Below, piece by piece: positions 1-7,845 of a DNA stretch of 64,000 nt. The notes under the pieces are model-generated. The model did not search any database. It saw nothing but the letters and a program-made list of their open reading frames with translations, and was not told the DNA's origin. Made by a program: the position numbers and the translations under genes. Numbering within the stretch: position 1 is the stretch's first letter; each line of letters opens with the position of its first letter. The DNA is from Bradyrhizobium sp. in8p8 (GTDB taxonomy: Bacteria; Pseudomonadota; Alphaproteobacteria; Rhizobiales; Xanthobacteraceae), in NCBI RefSeq assembly GCF_000426845.1, contig NZ_AUGD01000002.1, forward strand, positions 744,001 through 808,000, written 5' to 3'.

Positions 1-862
1 CGATGCGCGCCCCAGAGGACGCGATCATCTCCAGCTCGTCCGGCCGGGCGTGGATGCAGTGCGCCAGCGTCAGCCGCTCCGAGAGAAAGCCAATGTCGCG
101 TAGCCAGCGCACCATGTCCGGAAAGTGTTGGTCGGCCCAGGCACGCTGGTACACGGTTTCCAGCAGGTGCATGTGGATGCGGCGGCCGGTACGCGCCGAA
201 TTCTCGGCCACCGCCTCCAGCAGCGGCTTCGAGCACCATTGCACGCCGGCAGGACCGAGCTGAACGTCCACCATCGGGCTGCCGATGGCTGCGGCAATGG
301 CGTCGGTCAGCTCGATATATGCTTTCGGCGAGACCGGCGGGCGGACGAACAGATCGTCGATGGTCTTGCGGTCGTCGCGCGTCAGACCCGAGAGCACTGG
401 CTCGGCATCGCCATAGACGATCGGGTTCTGGTCACGCACGGCCAGCGCAAACGCGATGCGGATGCCGACATCGGACGCGGCCTTCGCGATGGCCTTGGCC
501 TCGTCGACCAACGGCATCGTCCCACTCGGGCGGGTGTAATGCACCATCATTGCCGCGCAGCCGGCCTTTGCGGAGCGGGCCAGAGCGGAAGCTGCAGTGA
601 GATAGGGATCGACGGGCGTGCCCAGCGCGGTACGCAGGATCCAGCTTTCCAAAGGCATGCCGACCGCACCGAAGGACGACGCGGTGGCACGGGCATGATC
701 ATGGGCGTTGACGAAGGCAGGGATGAGGAAAGATCGAGGATCCCGCCCTGCGCCTTCGACGATCTCGGTGATGACGCCGCCATCGTGCCGCAGCACGACG
801 TTCTCGCCGATGTCGCGATCAGAGCCACGGAACAGGCTCGTTGCCGAAATCTCCGTGGCCAT
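1..862 (-). CDS. Amidohydrolase, cytosine deaminase/SAH deaminase-like (3' end outside window)
   Basis: Metal-dependent hydrolase of the amidohydrolase superfamily, probably acting on a C-N bond of a small heterocycle or amide. The protein runs off the window edge after 287 codons, so the C-terminal catalytic Asp is not visible. What can be seen is the first metal motif N-A-H-D-H (His54 and His56), an H-M-H-L-L-E-T strand near residue 240 and L-A-H-C-I-H near 270, both expected metal or substrate positions in this fold. The start was chosen because AGGGAG lies six bases upstream; an in-frame ATG two codons earlier would leave no room for it. It is the last visible gene of an operon ATPase-permease-binding protein-hydrolase, 16 bp after the binding protein. 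This suggests that it processes the imported compound. The substrate cannot be read from sequence. Confidence 0.85.
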   Translation of the reverse strand, partial: MATEISATSLFRGSDRDIGENVVLRHDGGVITEIVEGAGRDPRSFLIPAFVNAHDHARATASSFGAVGMPLESWILRTALGTPVDPYLTAASALARSAKAGCAAMMVHYTRPSGTMPLVDEAKAIAKAASDVGIRIAFALAVRDQNPIVYGDAEPVLSGLTRDDRKTIDDLFVRPPVSPKAYIELTDAIAAAIGSPMVDVQLGPAGVQWCSKPLLEAVAENSARTGRRIHMHLLETVYQRAWADQHFPDMVRWLRDIGFLSERLTLAHCIHARPDELEMIASSGARI

Positions 863-878
863 GTGCATCTCCCTGGGA

Positions 879-1904
879 TCAGTTGGCCGTGTATACCAGC
901 TCCCGCTCGGCGCGCGGCGGCAGGAACTCGCGCGAGAATACTTCCGCTGGCGTCGGGGCGCGGGCCAGCTGGTAACCCTCGACCACGATGCCGATGGCGC
1001 GCGTCATGCGATCGTCCTTGATGTCGCCGATGCCGATCTCCTTCATCTCCGGCGAGACAATCAGTTTTTCGAACGAATATTGCAGCCGGCGTTTCTCGAC
1101 GTCGGCGTTGATGAGGTTGTCGTAGTTCAGCGCCGCCTTCATCCCCGCATTCTGGTCCTTGGCGATCGCGATCGCACCTTTGTTGATGGCGCGCACGAGG
1201 CCCGCGACCGCCTTCGGGTTCGAGGTGATCAGCTTCCGGGACACCATCACGCCGTTGGAATAGAGATCGAGGCCATACTCGCCGAACGAGAACCATTTGA
1301 AGTCCTTGTCCGGATCCTGGCGATTGAGCACCAGGTTGAAATAGCTGGTGATGTTGAAGACCAGGGCCGCGTCGATGTCGCCCTTGATCAGCATCGGCTC
1401 CTGCAGGTTCGGCGCCATGTTGGAGATCTTGATCTTCTCGCCGTCGAGGCCGTTCTTGCGCGTGAATACCGGCAGGAGGCGCGTGGTCGGCGTGCCCTGC
1501 GCGCCGCCGAGCGTGCGGCCTTCGAAATCCTTGATGGTGTTGATGCCGCTGCTCTTCTTGGCAACGATCGCGAACGGCGGCTGATTCCACATCATGTAAA
1601 CCATGACGGGCGCCTCCTGCGGCTTGGTGGAGGCGTTCTGGATGATGGCGTTGACGTCGCCGAAGCCGGCGTCATAGGCGCCGGACATGATGCGCGTCAC
1701 GGTGGCGCCAGAGCCTTCGCCCTGGTCGATGACGACATTGAGGCCTTCCTCTTTGAAGAAGCCGTTGTCCTTGGCGTAGAAGAAGGCGGCGTCGCTGCCC
1801 TGGGTCTTCCAGCCCAGCGTGAACTTGATCGTGGTCTCCTGGGCCATCACCGCCCCCGTGGACAGCGCCAATCCCAGCAGCGCGGCAGTTGCTTTTCTCA
1901 ACAT
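879..1904 (-). CDS. ABC transporter substrate-binding protein, NMT1/THI5-like
   Basis: Periplasmic binding protein (341 aa) of the SsuA/TauA/ThiY class, which captures small sulfonates, nitriles, pyrimidines or related compounds for an ABC importer. A Sec signal peptide is clear (MLRKATAALLGL..., cleavage near the M-A-Q-E at residues 20-23), followed by a typical T-I-K-F-T-L-G-W first strand and the G-F-F-K-E-E-G-L helix seen across the family. An upstream in-frame codon would add 16 residues before the signal peptide. I prefer the ATG at 1904, which has a perfect AGGAGG six bases upstream. It sits between the permease gene and an amidohydrolase gene on the same strand. Together with a second amidohydrolase nearby, this suggests an N-containing ring such as a pyrimidine or triazine as ligand, which is an inference only. 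Confidence 0.9.
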   Translation of the reverse strand: MLRKATAALLGLALSTGAVMAQETTIKFTLGWKTQGSDAAFFYAKDNGFFKEEGLNVVIDQGEGSGATVTRIMSGAYDAGFGDVNAIIQNASTKPQEAPVMVYMMWNQPPFAIVAKKSSGINTIKDFEGRTLGGAQGTPTTRLLPVFTRKNGLDGEKIKISNMAPNLQEPMLIKGDIDAALVFNITSYFNLVLNRQDPDKDFKWFSFGEYGLDLYSNGVMVSRKLITSNPKAVAGLVRAINKGAIAIAKDQNAGMKAALNYDNLINADVEKRRLQYSFEKLIVSPEMKEIGIGDIKDDRMTRAIGIVVEGYQLARAPTPAEVFSREFLPPRAERELVYTAN

Positions 1905-1941
1905 CGAGACCTCCTCAAGCTTCGTTGCGTGTGGTTTGAAA

Positions 1942-2718
1942 TCAGGTGGCAATCACGTCGTTCTTGCGCGTGGCCCAGCCGGTGACCTGCCCTTCGATCA
2001 GGGAGAACACGACGTAGAGGGCGACGCCGAGCCCGGCGAGCACGAACAAGCCGGCGAACACCAGCGGCACGTTGAAATTGGAGGACGCGGTCATCATGAC
2101 GTTGCCGATGCCACGGTTGGAGGCGACCGTCTCCGACAGCACGGCGCCCACGAAGGCATAGGAGATCGCGACCTTCAGCGACGCGAAGAAAAACGGCATG
2201 GTCCTGGGCAGGCCGACATTCCAGAGAATGTCGAACTTGCTGGCGCCGAGTGCCTTCAACACGTCCTCGAGCTCGGGCTCGGTCGTGGCAAGGCCGGTCG
2301 CGATGTTGACGACGATCGGGAAGAAGCAGATCGACAGCGCGGTCAGCACCGCCGGGACCGTGCCGGAGCCGAACCAGAGCACGAAGATCGGCACCACGGC
2401 GACCTTGGGGATCGACGAGAAGCCGATCAGCAGCGGATAGCAGGTGTCGTAGGCGGTCTTCGAGACGCCGATGATCGCGCCGAGGGCGACGCCGAGCGCG
2501 ACTCCGAGGACGAAGCCGAACATCGTCGTGGCGAGCGTCTGCACGATGTGCGGCCACAGCACGGGGAAACGATCGATCAACGTCGTGAACACCTGCGAGG
2601 GGCGCGGCAGCACGAGATCGGACATGCCGGTCATCAGGCAAAACAGCTCCCAGGCGACGAAGAACAGCACGATCAGCCCAGCCGACCACGCCTTCTGCCT
2701 GACATCGATCCCGAACAT
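1942..2718 (-). CDS. ABC transporter permease, SsuC/TauC/ThiX type
   Basis: Inner-membrane permease (258 aa) of the BPD_transp_1 family. It has an N-terminal hydrophobic segment (A-G-L-I-V-L-F-F-V-A-W-E), several further membrane spans, and the cytoplasmic coupling loop E-x-x-x-A-L-G-A near residues 165-185 that docks on the ATPase. The start ATG at 2718 overlaps the ATPase stop by one base (TGATG), so translation is probably coupled. Upstream in-frame codons would only read into the ATPase gene. The binding-protein gene follows 37 bp downstream. The single permease presumably forms a homodimer, as usual in this family. Confidence 0.92.
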   Translation of the reverse strand: MFGIDVRQKAWSAGLIVLFFVAWELFCLMTGMSDLVLPRPSQVFTTLIDRFPVLWPHIVQTLATTMFGFVLGVALGVALGAIIGVSKTAYDTCYPLLIGFSSIPKVAVVPIFVLWFGSGTVPAVLTALSICFFPIVVNIATGLATTEPELEDVLKALGASKFDILWNVGLPRTMPFFFASLKVAISYAFVGAVLSETVASNRGIGNVMMTASSNFNVPLVFAGLFVLAGLGVALYVVFSLIEGQVTGWATRKNDVIAT

Positions 2719-3581
2719 CAGCCTGCTCCCTGCTGGGCCGCGCTGCGCGCATCCTCGATGAAGGCACGCAGCTTCTGGTTCAGTGCGACGAAATCCGGTT
2801 CGAACGTCATCGCGACCGTACGCGGCCGCGCGAAATCGACGCGGCTGTCGTCGAGGATGCGGCCGGGACGCGCGCTCATCACGCAGATGCGGCTGGCAAG
2901 AAAGCCCGCCTCGCGCAGGTCGTGCGTCACCAGAAGCACGGTCGGCTTGTGCGTCATCCAGAGGTTCTGAAGGATTGCCCACAGCTCTTCGCGGGTGAAC
3001 TGGTCGAGCGCGCCGAAGGGCTCGTCCAGCAGCAGCATGCGCGGCTCATGGATCAGCGCGCGGCAGAGATTGGCGCGCTGGAGCATGCCGCCGGAAAGCT
3101 GCCAGGGATAACGGCCGCCGAAGCCCTTGAGGCCGACCTGCTCCAGCAGCGCGTTGGCCTTGTCGCGGAACGCGGTCTTGCGAAGCCTGCGGAAGTTCGA
3201 GCGGAACGGCTCGACGATCTTCAGCGGCAGCATGATGTTCCGCTCGATCGTCATCCACGGCAGCATGGTCGGGTTCTGAAAGGCCATGCCGACCCGCACC
3301 GCACGCGCCGCGACTTCGCGACCGCCAACGATGACGACGCCGCTGCTCGGCTGCACCAGACCGCTGACGAGACGGAGAATGGTCGATTTGCCGCATCCTG
3401 AGGGGCCAACCAGTGCGACAAACTCGCCGTCGGCGATCTTCAACGTGGTCTTCGACAGGGCGGGCACGGCGCGGTCACCGCGCCCGAAGGTCACGGACGC
3501 CTCCGACAACTCGATAGCTGTGGCGGCGGCGCCTTCGGGAACGGGTTGGCCGTCAAACTGAGCGTTGGGTTGCATGCGCAT
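2718..3581 (-). CDS. ABC transporter ATP-binding protein, SsuB/TauB/ThiZ type
   Basis: Cytoplasmic ATPase (287 aa with this start) that powers the adjacent permease. Walker A is G-P-S-G-C-G-K-S-T, the signature is L-S-G-G-M-L-Q-R-A, Walker B is M-L-L-L-D-E-P with the following F-G-A-L D-loop, and the switch His is in L-V-T-H-D. The frame stays open upstream to about 4049, but that part overlaps the divergent GntR gene and has no domain character. The ATG at 3581 (or 3575, two codons later) is a better start, although neither has a clear ribosome site. It is the first gene of the uptake operon, reading away from the GntR regulator. A TGTATGCA palindrome 12 bp upstream is a likely operator. Confidence 0.9.
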   Translation of the reverse strand: MRMQPNAQFDGQPVPEGAAATAIELSEASVTFGRGDRAVPALSKTTLKIADGEFVALVGPSGCGKSTILRLVSGLVQPSSGVVIVGGREVAARAVRVGMAFQNPTMLPWMTIERNIMLPLKIVEPFRSNFRRLRKTAFRDKANALLEQVGLKGFGGRYPWQLSGGMLQRANLCRALIHEPRMLLLDEPFGALDQFTREELWAILQNLWMTHKPTVLLVTHDLREAGFLASRICVMSARPGRILDDSRVDFARPRTVAMTFEPDFVALNQKLRAFIEDARSAAQQGAG

Positions 3582-3592
3582 CACAGGAAAAG

Positions 3593-3709
3593 TGTATGCA
3601 AGCTGAGTGCCAATCCCCCGATGTCCGCGATATCGAGCATTTGCCAGACGCTCCGGACGACCCGACGGAGCCAGTTTAGGCAATCTGGACATCGAACTGC
3701 ATGCAATTC
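3593..3709. promoter_or_regulatory. Divergent promoter region with two TGyATGCA palindromes (candidate GntR operators)
   Basis: The gap between the ABC operon and the GntR gene holds TGTATGCA at 3593-3600 and a longer imperfect palindrome, GAACTGCA-TGCAATTC, at 3694-3709 (14 of 16 positions pair). CAATCTGG lies at 3681-3688. The same two elements recur at 4989-5039 before the second amidohydrolase, and this is the main reason to treat them as regulatory. Confidence 0.5.
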
Positions 3710-3771
3710 GGGCGCTGGATCGCCGCTGGGCTATGCTAATGAGAGGCCTCGAACATCCCAGGGATTCGCCG

Positions 3772-4530
3772 ATGCCCGCGCGCGCGAGCAGCAAGACTTC
3801 CGAAGCGTCGGACAAGGTCAGCGTGATCTGCCGCGCGCTCAGGCGCGCGATCATCGAGCAGGCGCTCGAGCCCGGCGCAAAGCTGCCCGAGGATGCACTC
3901 GGCGAGCGCTTCGGCGTCAGCCGCACCATCGCCCGCCATGCGCTGGGCCAACTTGCCGCGGAAGGTCTCGTCGAGCTTCGCCGCAACCGGATCGCGGTGG
4001 TGGCGACGCCGAGCTGGCAGGAGGCGCGCGATGCCTTCGACATCCGCATCGAGCTCGAGCGGCTCGTCGTGCGTCAGCTCGCGGGCAAGCTGACCAGGGC
4101 GCAGATCGCTGAGCTGAATGCCCATGTCGACGCCGAGGATCGCGCGCGCGGCGGCACGGATGCAGTGTCGATCCGGCTCGCCACCGAATTCCACATCCTG
4201 CTCGCGCACATGACGAACAGCCCGATCCTGGTGCGCTATGTCAGCGAGGTCGCCTATCGCTGCTGCCTGACGCTGTCGCTCTACAGCCGGCCGCATTCGA
4301 CCGAATGCGCCATCAATGAGCATCGCGCCATCATCGCGGCGCTGGCCAAGGGTGACGAAGCCAAGGTGATGGAATTGATGCATCACCACCTCGATTCCGT
4401 GGCCAATCGCGCGCTGGTTGCTCCCACTCCTCAGCGGGGCCGTGATCTGCTCGATATCCTGGCGCCCTATGCCGACGAGGTGACGAGCGATCGCGTCGTC
4501 AAGCTGCCGAAAATCGCGCGAAGGGGCTAA
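3772..4530 (+). CDS. GntR-family regulator, FadR/FCD subfamily
   Basis: DNA-binding repressor (252 aa). The N-terminal winged helix covers roughly residues 20-80 (I-C-R-A-L-R-R-A-I-I-E, then F-G-V-S-R-T-I-A-R-H-A-L as recognition helix, then A-A-E-G-L-V-E-L). The C-terminal all-helical FCD ligand domain carries the usual metal-site pattern (D-I-R-I-E-L-E near 95, E-F-H near 145, N-E-H-R-A-I near 190, H-H-H-L-D near 215). The start at 3772 has AGGGA nine bases upstream; upstream in-frame ATGs lie inside the promoter region. It is divergent from the ABC operon and is followed on the other strand by a SnoaL-like gene whose stop overlaps its own by three bases. It most likely senses the imported compound or a breakdown product and controls both flanking transcripts. 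Confidence 0.9.
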   Translation: MPARASSKTSEASDKVSVICRALRRAIIEQALEPGAKLPEDALGERFGVSRTIARHALGQLAAEGLVELRRNRIAVVATPSWQEARDAFDIRIELERLVVRQLAGKLTRAQIAELNAHVDAEDRARGGTDAVSIRLATEFHILLAHMTNSPILVRYVSEVAYRCCLTLSLYSRPHSTECAINEHRAIIAALAKGDEAKVMELMHHHLDSVANRALVAPTPQRGRDLLDILAPYADEVTSDRVVKLPKIARRG

Positions 4531-4943
4531 GCCTCGATCCCGCGCTGAACGAGGATGCGCTCGGCGCTGTCGTTCCAGACGTCCATCTTGACGATCTGCC
4601 CGCCCCGGACGACGAAGCGATCGACGTAGCGGTTGCCCTCGAACGGCGTGCCGTCCATCCACTCGCCATAGAGCGTGCCGATGCTGTAGACGACGGTCTC
4701 GTTCGCGCCCGGGCAGACGTCGAAGCGCTCCATCTTCTTCTTGACCCAGCGGTAGCGCTTCGCATTGAAGCCGGTCGGCCCGCGCGGATGATCGAACTCG
4801 CGTCCGCCGGTGAACGTGATCAACGTGCCGGGTTTCATGTAGGCCGCGGCGGCGTCGGGATCCGGGATCATCGACGCCGTGAGATAGGCTTCGACGATCT
4901 CGGCATCGGTCATCGGGCGTTCGGTGTTCGCGGCAACGGACAT
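4527..4943 (-). CDS. SnoaL-like/NTF2-fold protein
   Basis: Small single-domain protein (138 aa) of the NTF2-like alpha+beta barrel type (SnoaL-like). These proteins bind or turn over small molecules; no catalytic residues can be assigned here. The family hallmarks are the N-terminal helix E-I-V-E-A-Y-L, the D-A-A-A-A-Y-M-K-P segment, and a C-terminal strand pattern (Y-V-D-R-F-V-V-R-G-G-Q-I-V-K-M-D-V-W-N-D) typical of the fold. GGAG lies nine bases before the ATG. It is divergent from the amidohydrolase at 5092 and shares with it a promoter region holding the candidate GntR palindrome, so it is probably part of the same catabolic unit. Confidence 0.8.
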   Translation of the reverse strand: MSVAANTERPMTDAEIVEAYLTASMIPDPDAAAAYMKPGTLITFTGGREFDHPRGPTGFNAKRYRWVKKKMERFDVCPGANETVVYSIGTLYGEWMDGTPFEGNRYVDRFVVRGGQIVKMDVWNDSAERILVQRGIEA

Positions 4944-4988
4944 GGCGGCTTCTCCAGACTGTCCATATTCTACGATTCAGGCCCTGAA

Positions 4989-5039
4989 GTGCATGCACAT
5001 TTTTTCAACAATCTGGCGGCCCGACTGCACACAATCTGG
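4989..5039. promoter_or_regulatory. Candidate GntR operator with CAATCTGG repeats
   Basis: Perfect 10-bp palindrome GTGCATGCAC at 4989-4998, followed by two copies of CAATCTGG (5009-5016 and 5032-5039). The region lies between the divergent SnoaL-like and amidohydrolase genes and repeats the elements seen at 3593-3709. Confidence 0.5.
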
Positions 5040-5091
5040 AGCTGCCCACCCCCAAGCCTTGGGTTAGGCTCCCTCAGCTGAATCCGACGTC

Positions 5092-6333
5092 ATGACCGCC
5101 CAAGCCCCCTTCGACCTGATCTTTCGCAACGCGCTGTTGCGATCATCCGCCGCCCCCGCCGACATCGGGGTGAAGAGCGGACGCATTGCCGCAATCGCGC
5201 CAAGGCTTGCCTGCGAAGCGGTCGAGGTCGACCTCGGCGGGCACCTCACGCTGCCCGGTTTCGTGGACACCCATATCCATCTCGACAAGGCCTGCCTGCT
5301 CGGCCGCTGCGGGCACGATCACGGCAGCGTCTCGGAAGCGATCCGTGCCGTTGCCGGGATGAAGAAGAATTTCACGGTCGACGACGTCTACGCGCGGGGC
5401 GCAAAGGTGCTCGAACGCGCCATCGTGCACGGTACGACGCGCATGCGCACGCATGTCGAGATCGACCCGCGCATCGGCTTGCGCGGCTTCGAGGCGGTCA
5501 AGGCGCTCAAGGACGCCTACGCCTGGGCGATCGCCCTGGAACTCTGCGTCTTTCCGCAGGAGGGCCTGACCAACGATCCCGGAGCCGAGGAGCTGCTGAT
5601 CCAGGCGCTGCGCAACGGCGGCGAGGCCATCGGCGGCTGTCCCTACATGGACACCGAGCCGCATGCGCATCTCGCGCGCATCTTCGATCTGGCTGAGGAA
5701 TTCGACGTTGACGTCGATCTCCATCTCGACTTCGATCTCGACCCCTCCTGGTGGCATCTCGACGAGGTCTGCCGCCAGACCGAGCGGCGCAACTATGGGG
5801 GACGCGTGGCGATCGGTCATGCGACAAAGCTCTCCGCATTGCCGCCCGAGCGCATGAAGGCTGCCGCCGTGCAACTGGCGAGGGCCGGAGTGGCTGTCAC
5901 CGTGCTGCCCGCGACCGATCTCTATCTGATGGGGCGCGAGGCCACCCACAACGCGCCACGCGGATTGACGCTCGCTCACAAGCTCGCAGCCGACGGCGTC
6001 GTGTGCTCGGTCGCGACCAACAACGTGCTCAATCCCTTCACGCCGTTCGGAGATGCCTCGCTGCTGCGGATGGCAAACTTCTACGCCAACGTTGCACACG
6101 CCTCCGTAAGCGATTTCGACATCTGCCTTGATCTCGTGACCGAGCTGCCGGCGCGGCTGATGAACCTCCGTGATTACGGTATCGAGGTCGGCAATCCCGC
6201 CGATCTCATCGTGCTCGACACAACGGACGGCCGCTTCGCTATCGCCGAGCTGCCCGATATCCTGATGGGCTTCAAGAGCGGCCGGCAGACATTTGCGCGG
6301 CAGCGGCCCACCCTCTTGAGCCCGAAGAACTGA
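5092..6333 (+). CDS. Amidohydrolase, cytosine deaminase-like
   Basis: Metal-dependent hydrolase (413 aa, full length for the cytosine deaminase/isopropylammelide hydrolase group). Motifs in order: F-V-D-T-H-I-H-L-D-K near residue 60 (HxH), M-R-T-H-V-E-I-D near 120, D-L-H-L-D-F near 215, I-G-H-A-T near 245 and a C-terminal L-N-P-F loop near 310. The D-T-H-I-H-L-D-K signature is typical of CodA and its triazine and creatinine-deaminating relatives, so the reaction is probably removal of an amine or opening of an N-containing ring. No strong ribosome site is seen. The gene has its own promoter region, divergent from the SnoaL-like gene. With the hydrolase at the window start it makes a two-hydrolase pathway next to one importer and one regulator. 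Confidence 0.88.
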   Translation: MTAQAPFDLIFRNALLRSSAAPADIGVKSGRIAAIAPRLACEAVEVDLGGHLTLPGFVDTHIHLDKACLLGRCGHDHGSVSEAIRAVAGMKKNFTVDDVYARGAKVLERAIVHGTTRMRTHVEIDPRIGLRGFEAVKALKDAYAWAIALELCVFPQEGLTNDPGAEELLIQALRNGGEAIGGCPYMDTEPHAHLARIFDLAEEFDVDVDLHLDFDLDPSWWHLDEVCRQTERRNYGGRVAIGHATKLSALPPERMKAAAVQLARAGVAVTVLPATDLYLMGREATHNAPRGLTLAHKLAADGVVCSVATNNVLNPFTPFGDASLLRMANFYANVAHASVSDFDICLDLVTELPARLMNLRDYGIEVGNPADLIVLDTTDGRFAIAELPDILMGFKSGRQTFARQRPTLLSPKN

Positions 6334-6595
6334 CCCCGGTTCGCTCGTCATCGAAGAGCCGAGTGAACATGCCAAGCGCAGCTTTGCGCGCCGCCGAAAC
6401 CTTCCGGCCATGATGAAAACGTCGGTTCGCCGGTAAAATGATCCCGGAAACCAACCGAACGTCCTGACCTGGATTTTAGCGCCGCCGCTCGAATTCGGTA
6501 GAATCCCGGACCGTAGCCCAACGCATTGCGAGGCCGGCGTCGCCGACCATACTACACCTTCGGCTGACCATCTGCGGTCGGTGGGTAGTACGAGT

Positions 6596-6910
6596 ATGTT
6601 CAGCGCATTCCGCAGCATCGATCATTCCGCCCAGATTCGAACGCCCACCGATGCGGCGGAGAAGCGGCTCGACGGCATCGGCCATGTTCTCTCGGATCTC
6701 GACATCGCGGCAATCAAGACGCAGGACGACGTGAACCGTGCGCTCTGGACGCTCGATGCCGCCAGCAAATGCGTTCGCGCCGTGCTGGCGGAATTCCGCA
6801 CGCAGCCCGCCACCGAGCAACTCGTCCGCAAGTCCCGCAATCTGATCGACCTGATCGAGCGCGCTCGCGACGAGGTCGTCAGCTTTCAGGCCCGCGCGAT
6901 CTTGAGCTGA
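6596..6910 (+). CDS. Hypothetical protein, helical
   Basis: Unrecognised 104-aa protein. It looks mainly alpha-helical and soluble (A-E-K-R-L-D-G-I-G-H-V-L, then T-Q-D-D-V-N-R-A-L-W-T-L-D-A-A-S-K-C, then a charged C-terminal helix), with no membrane segment, signal peptide or metal motif. An upstream GTG at 6581 would add five residues; the ATG at 6596 is preferred but neither has a clear ribosome site. It stands alone between two catabolic clusters, convergent with the gene at 6961. The 262 bp before it hold nothing I recognise apart from a weak stem (GTTCGCTCG and CGAGTGAAC) just after the amidohydrolase stop. Confidence 0.55.
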   Translation: MFSAFRSIDHSAQIRTPTDAAEKRLDGIGHVLSDLDIAAIKTQDDVNRALWTLDAASKCVRAVLAEFRTQPATEQLVRKSRNLIDLIERARDEVVSFQARAILS

Positions 6911-6960
6911 TCACTTTTGAGATTGATCCTCGCGAGGATCCGGTCCGCCTCGGTAAGCCA

Positions 6961-7830
6961 TCAGTTCATTCCTCGAATCGTCTCGTCGAAGAGCTCCTCG
7001 ACCGCATAGCGGCGCGGGATCAGCGCCTGCTGGAATGCATAGTCGATGATCAGCTCCAATGGCTGTCTGTTCGCCTCGATCCCGAACGGAATGAGGTCCG
7101 GAGTCGCGGCAGGCCCCGTCTGTTCCTTGCTCCGCTTGAGCAGGTCATAGACGCCGGCAACGACGTCCGGGCGCGATTTCGCCAGCCCTTCGGTCACGAC
7201 CACGAGATGGTTGACCGGCACGACTCCGCGGCGGGCGTACCATTTCGCCGCCTCCGCAGCTGGATCAGGGAACAACGCCTTCAACCTCGGATCATCAGAG
7301 GTTTCGCCGAGCACGGCGTCGAGCTCGCCATCGAGCAGCATCTGCAGGATCTTCTTGTCCTTCGGCGCGCGCTCGGCGGTGTCGACATATTCAGCGACAT
7401 GCGGATCCTCGAAGGTCACCCAGCGGATATTGTCGAGGTTGACGCCGTAGTCGTTGGCGAGGATGCCCCTGATCCAGGCGCCCGTCGTGGTCGTGAACGA
7501 GCGGATTCCGACGCGCTTGCCTTCGAGGGCAGACGGCCCGAGCGTCCCCTGCGCCGGATTATAGAGCGCGTAGGAATGCTGAAAGCGGCCCAGCATGGTC
7601 GCCGGCAACAGCACCAGCGCCTTGCCGTGCGCCTTCGCCATCAGATAGGTGACGATCGCCATCTCGCAGACGTCGAAGGCCTGCTCGCGCACCATCGGCT
7701 TGAACGCCGTGTTGGTCGGCGTGTACTCGATGAACTCGAGATCGAACAGGTCGGAACGAAGCGCGCCGCTTTTCGCCGCCTTGACGTGGGCATGACCGCC
7801 GAGCACGGCCTTCAGCTTGAGACGATCCAT
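6961..7830 (-). CDS. 4,5-dihydroxyphthalate decarboxylase-like (Pht5-like) protein
   Basis: Protein of 289 aa with the type II periplasmic-binding fold but no signal peptide, as in the group usually named 4,5-dihydroxyphthalate decarboxylase, which forms protocatechuate from 4,5-dihydroxyphthalate. Visible features are the Y-T-P-T-N-T-A-F-K-P-M-V-R-E segment near 35-50, D-V-C-E-M-A-I-V-T-Y-L near 52-62, G-K-R-V-G-I-R-S-F-T-T-T-T-G near 100-115 and the N-H-L-V-V-V-T-E strand near 205. Many proteins with this name have untested functions. Here the gene is the last of an operon with ligK, galB and ligI, which together consume the product of protocatechuate 4,5-cleavage. That makes a real decarboxylase role more believable than usual. 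GGAG lies seven bases upstream. Confidence 0.75.
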   Translation of the reverse strand: MDRLKLKAVLGGHAHVKAAKSGALRSDLFDLEFIEYTPTNTAFKPMVREQAFDVCEMAIVTYLMAKAHGKALVLLPATMLGRFQHSYALYNPAQGTLGPSALEGKRVGIRSFTTTTGAWIRGILANDYGVNLDNIRWVTFEDPHVAEYVDTAERAPKDKKILQMLLDGELDAVLGETSDDPRLKALFPDPAAEAAKWYARRGVVPVNHLVVVTEGLAKSRPDVVAGVYDLLKRSKEQTGPAATPDLIPFGIEANRQPLELIIDYAFQQALIPRRYAVEELFDETIRGMN

Positions 7831-7845
7831 CCTCCTGCTCCCGCT

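Noticed and set aside
6334..6595. Rho-independent terminator after the amidohydrolase
   Set aside because: A 9-bp stem (GTTCGCTCG and CGAGTGAAC) exists, but the loop is 12 bases and no T run follows.
5143..6618. Long minus-strand reading frame of about 490 codons opposite the amidohydrolase
   Set aside because: It mirrors the real gene in a high-GC region, has the His/Arg/Gly-rich composition of an antisense frame and no domain or ribosome site.
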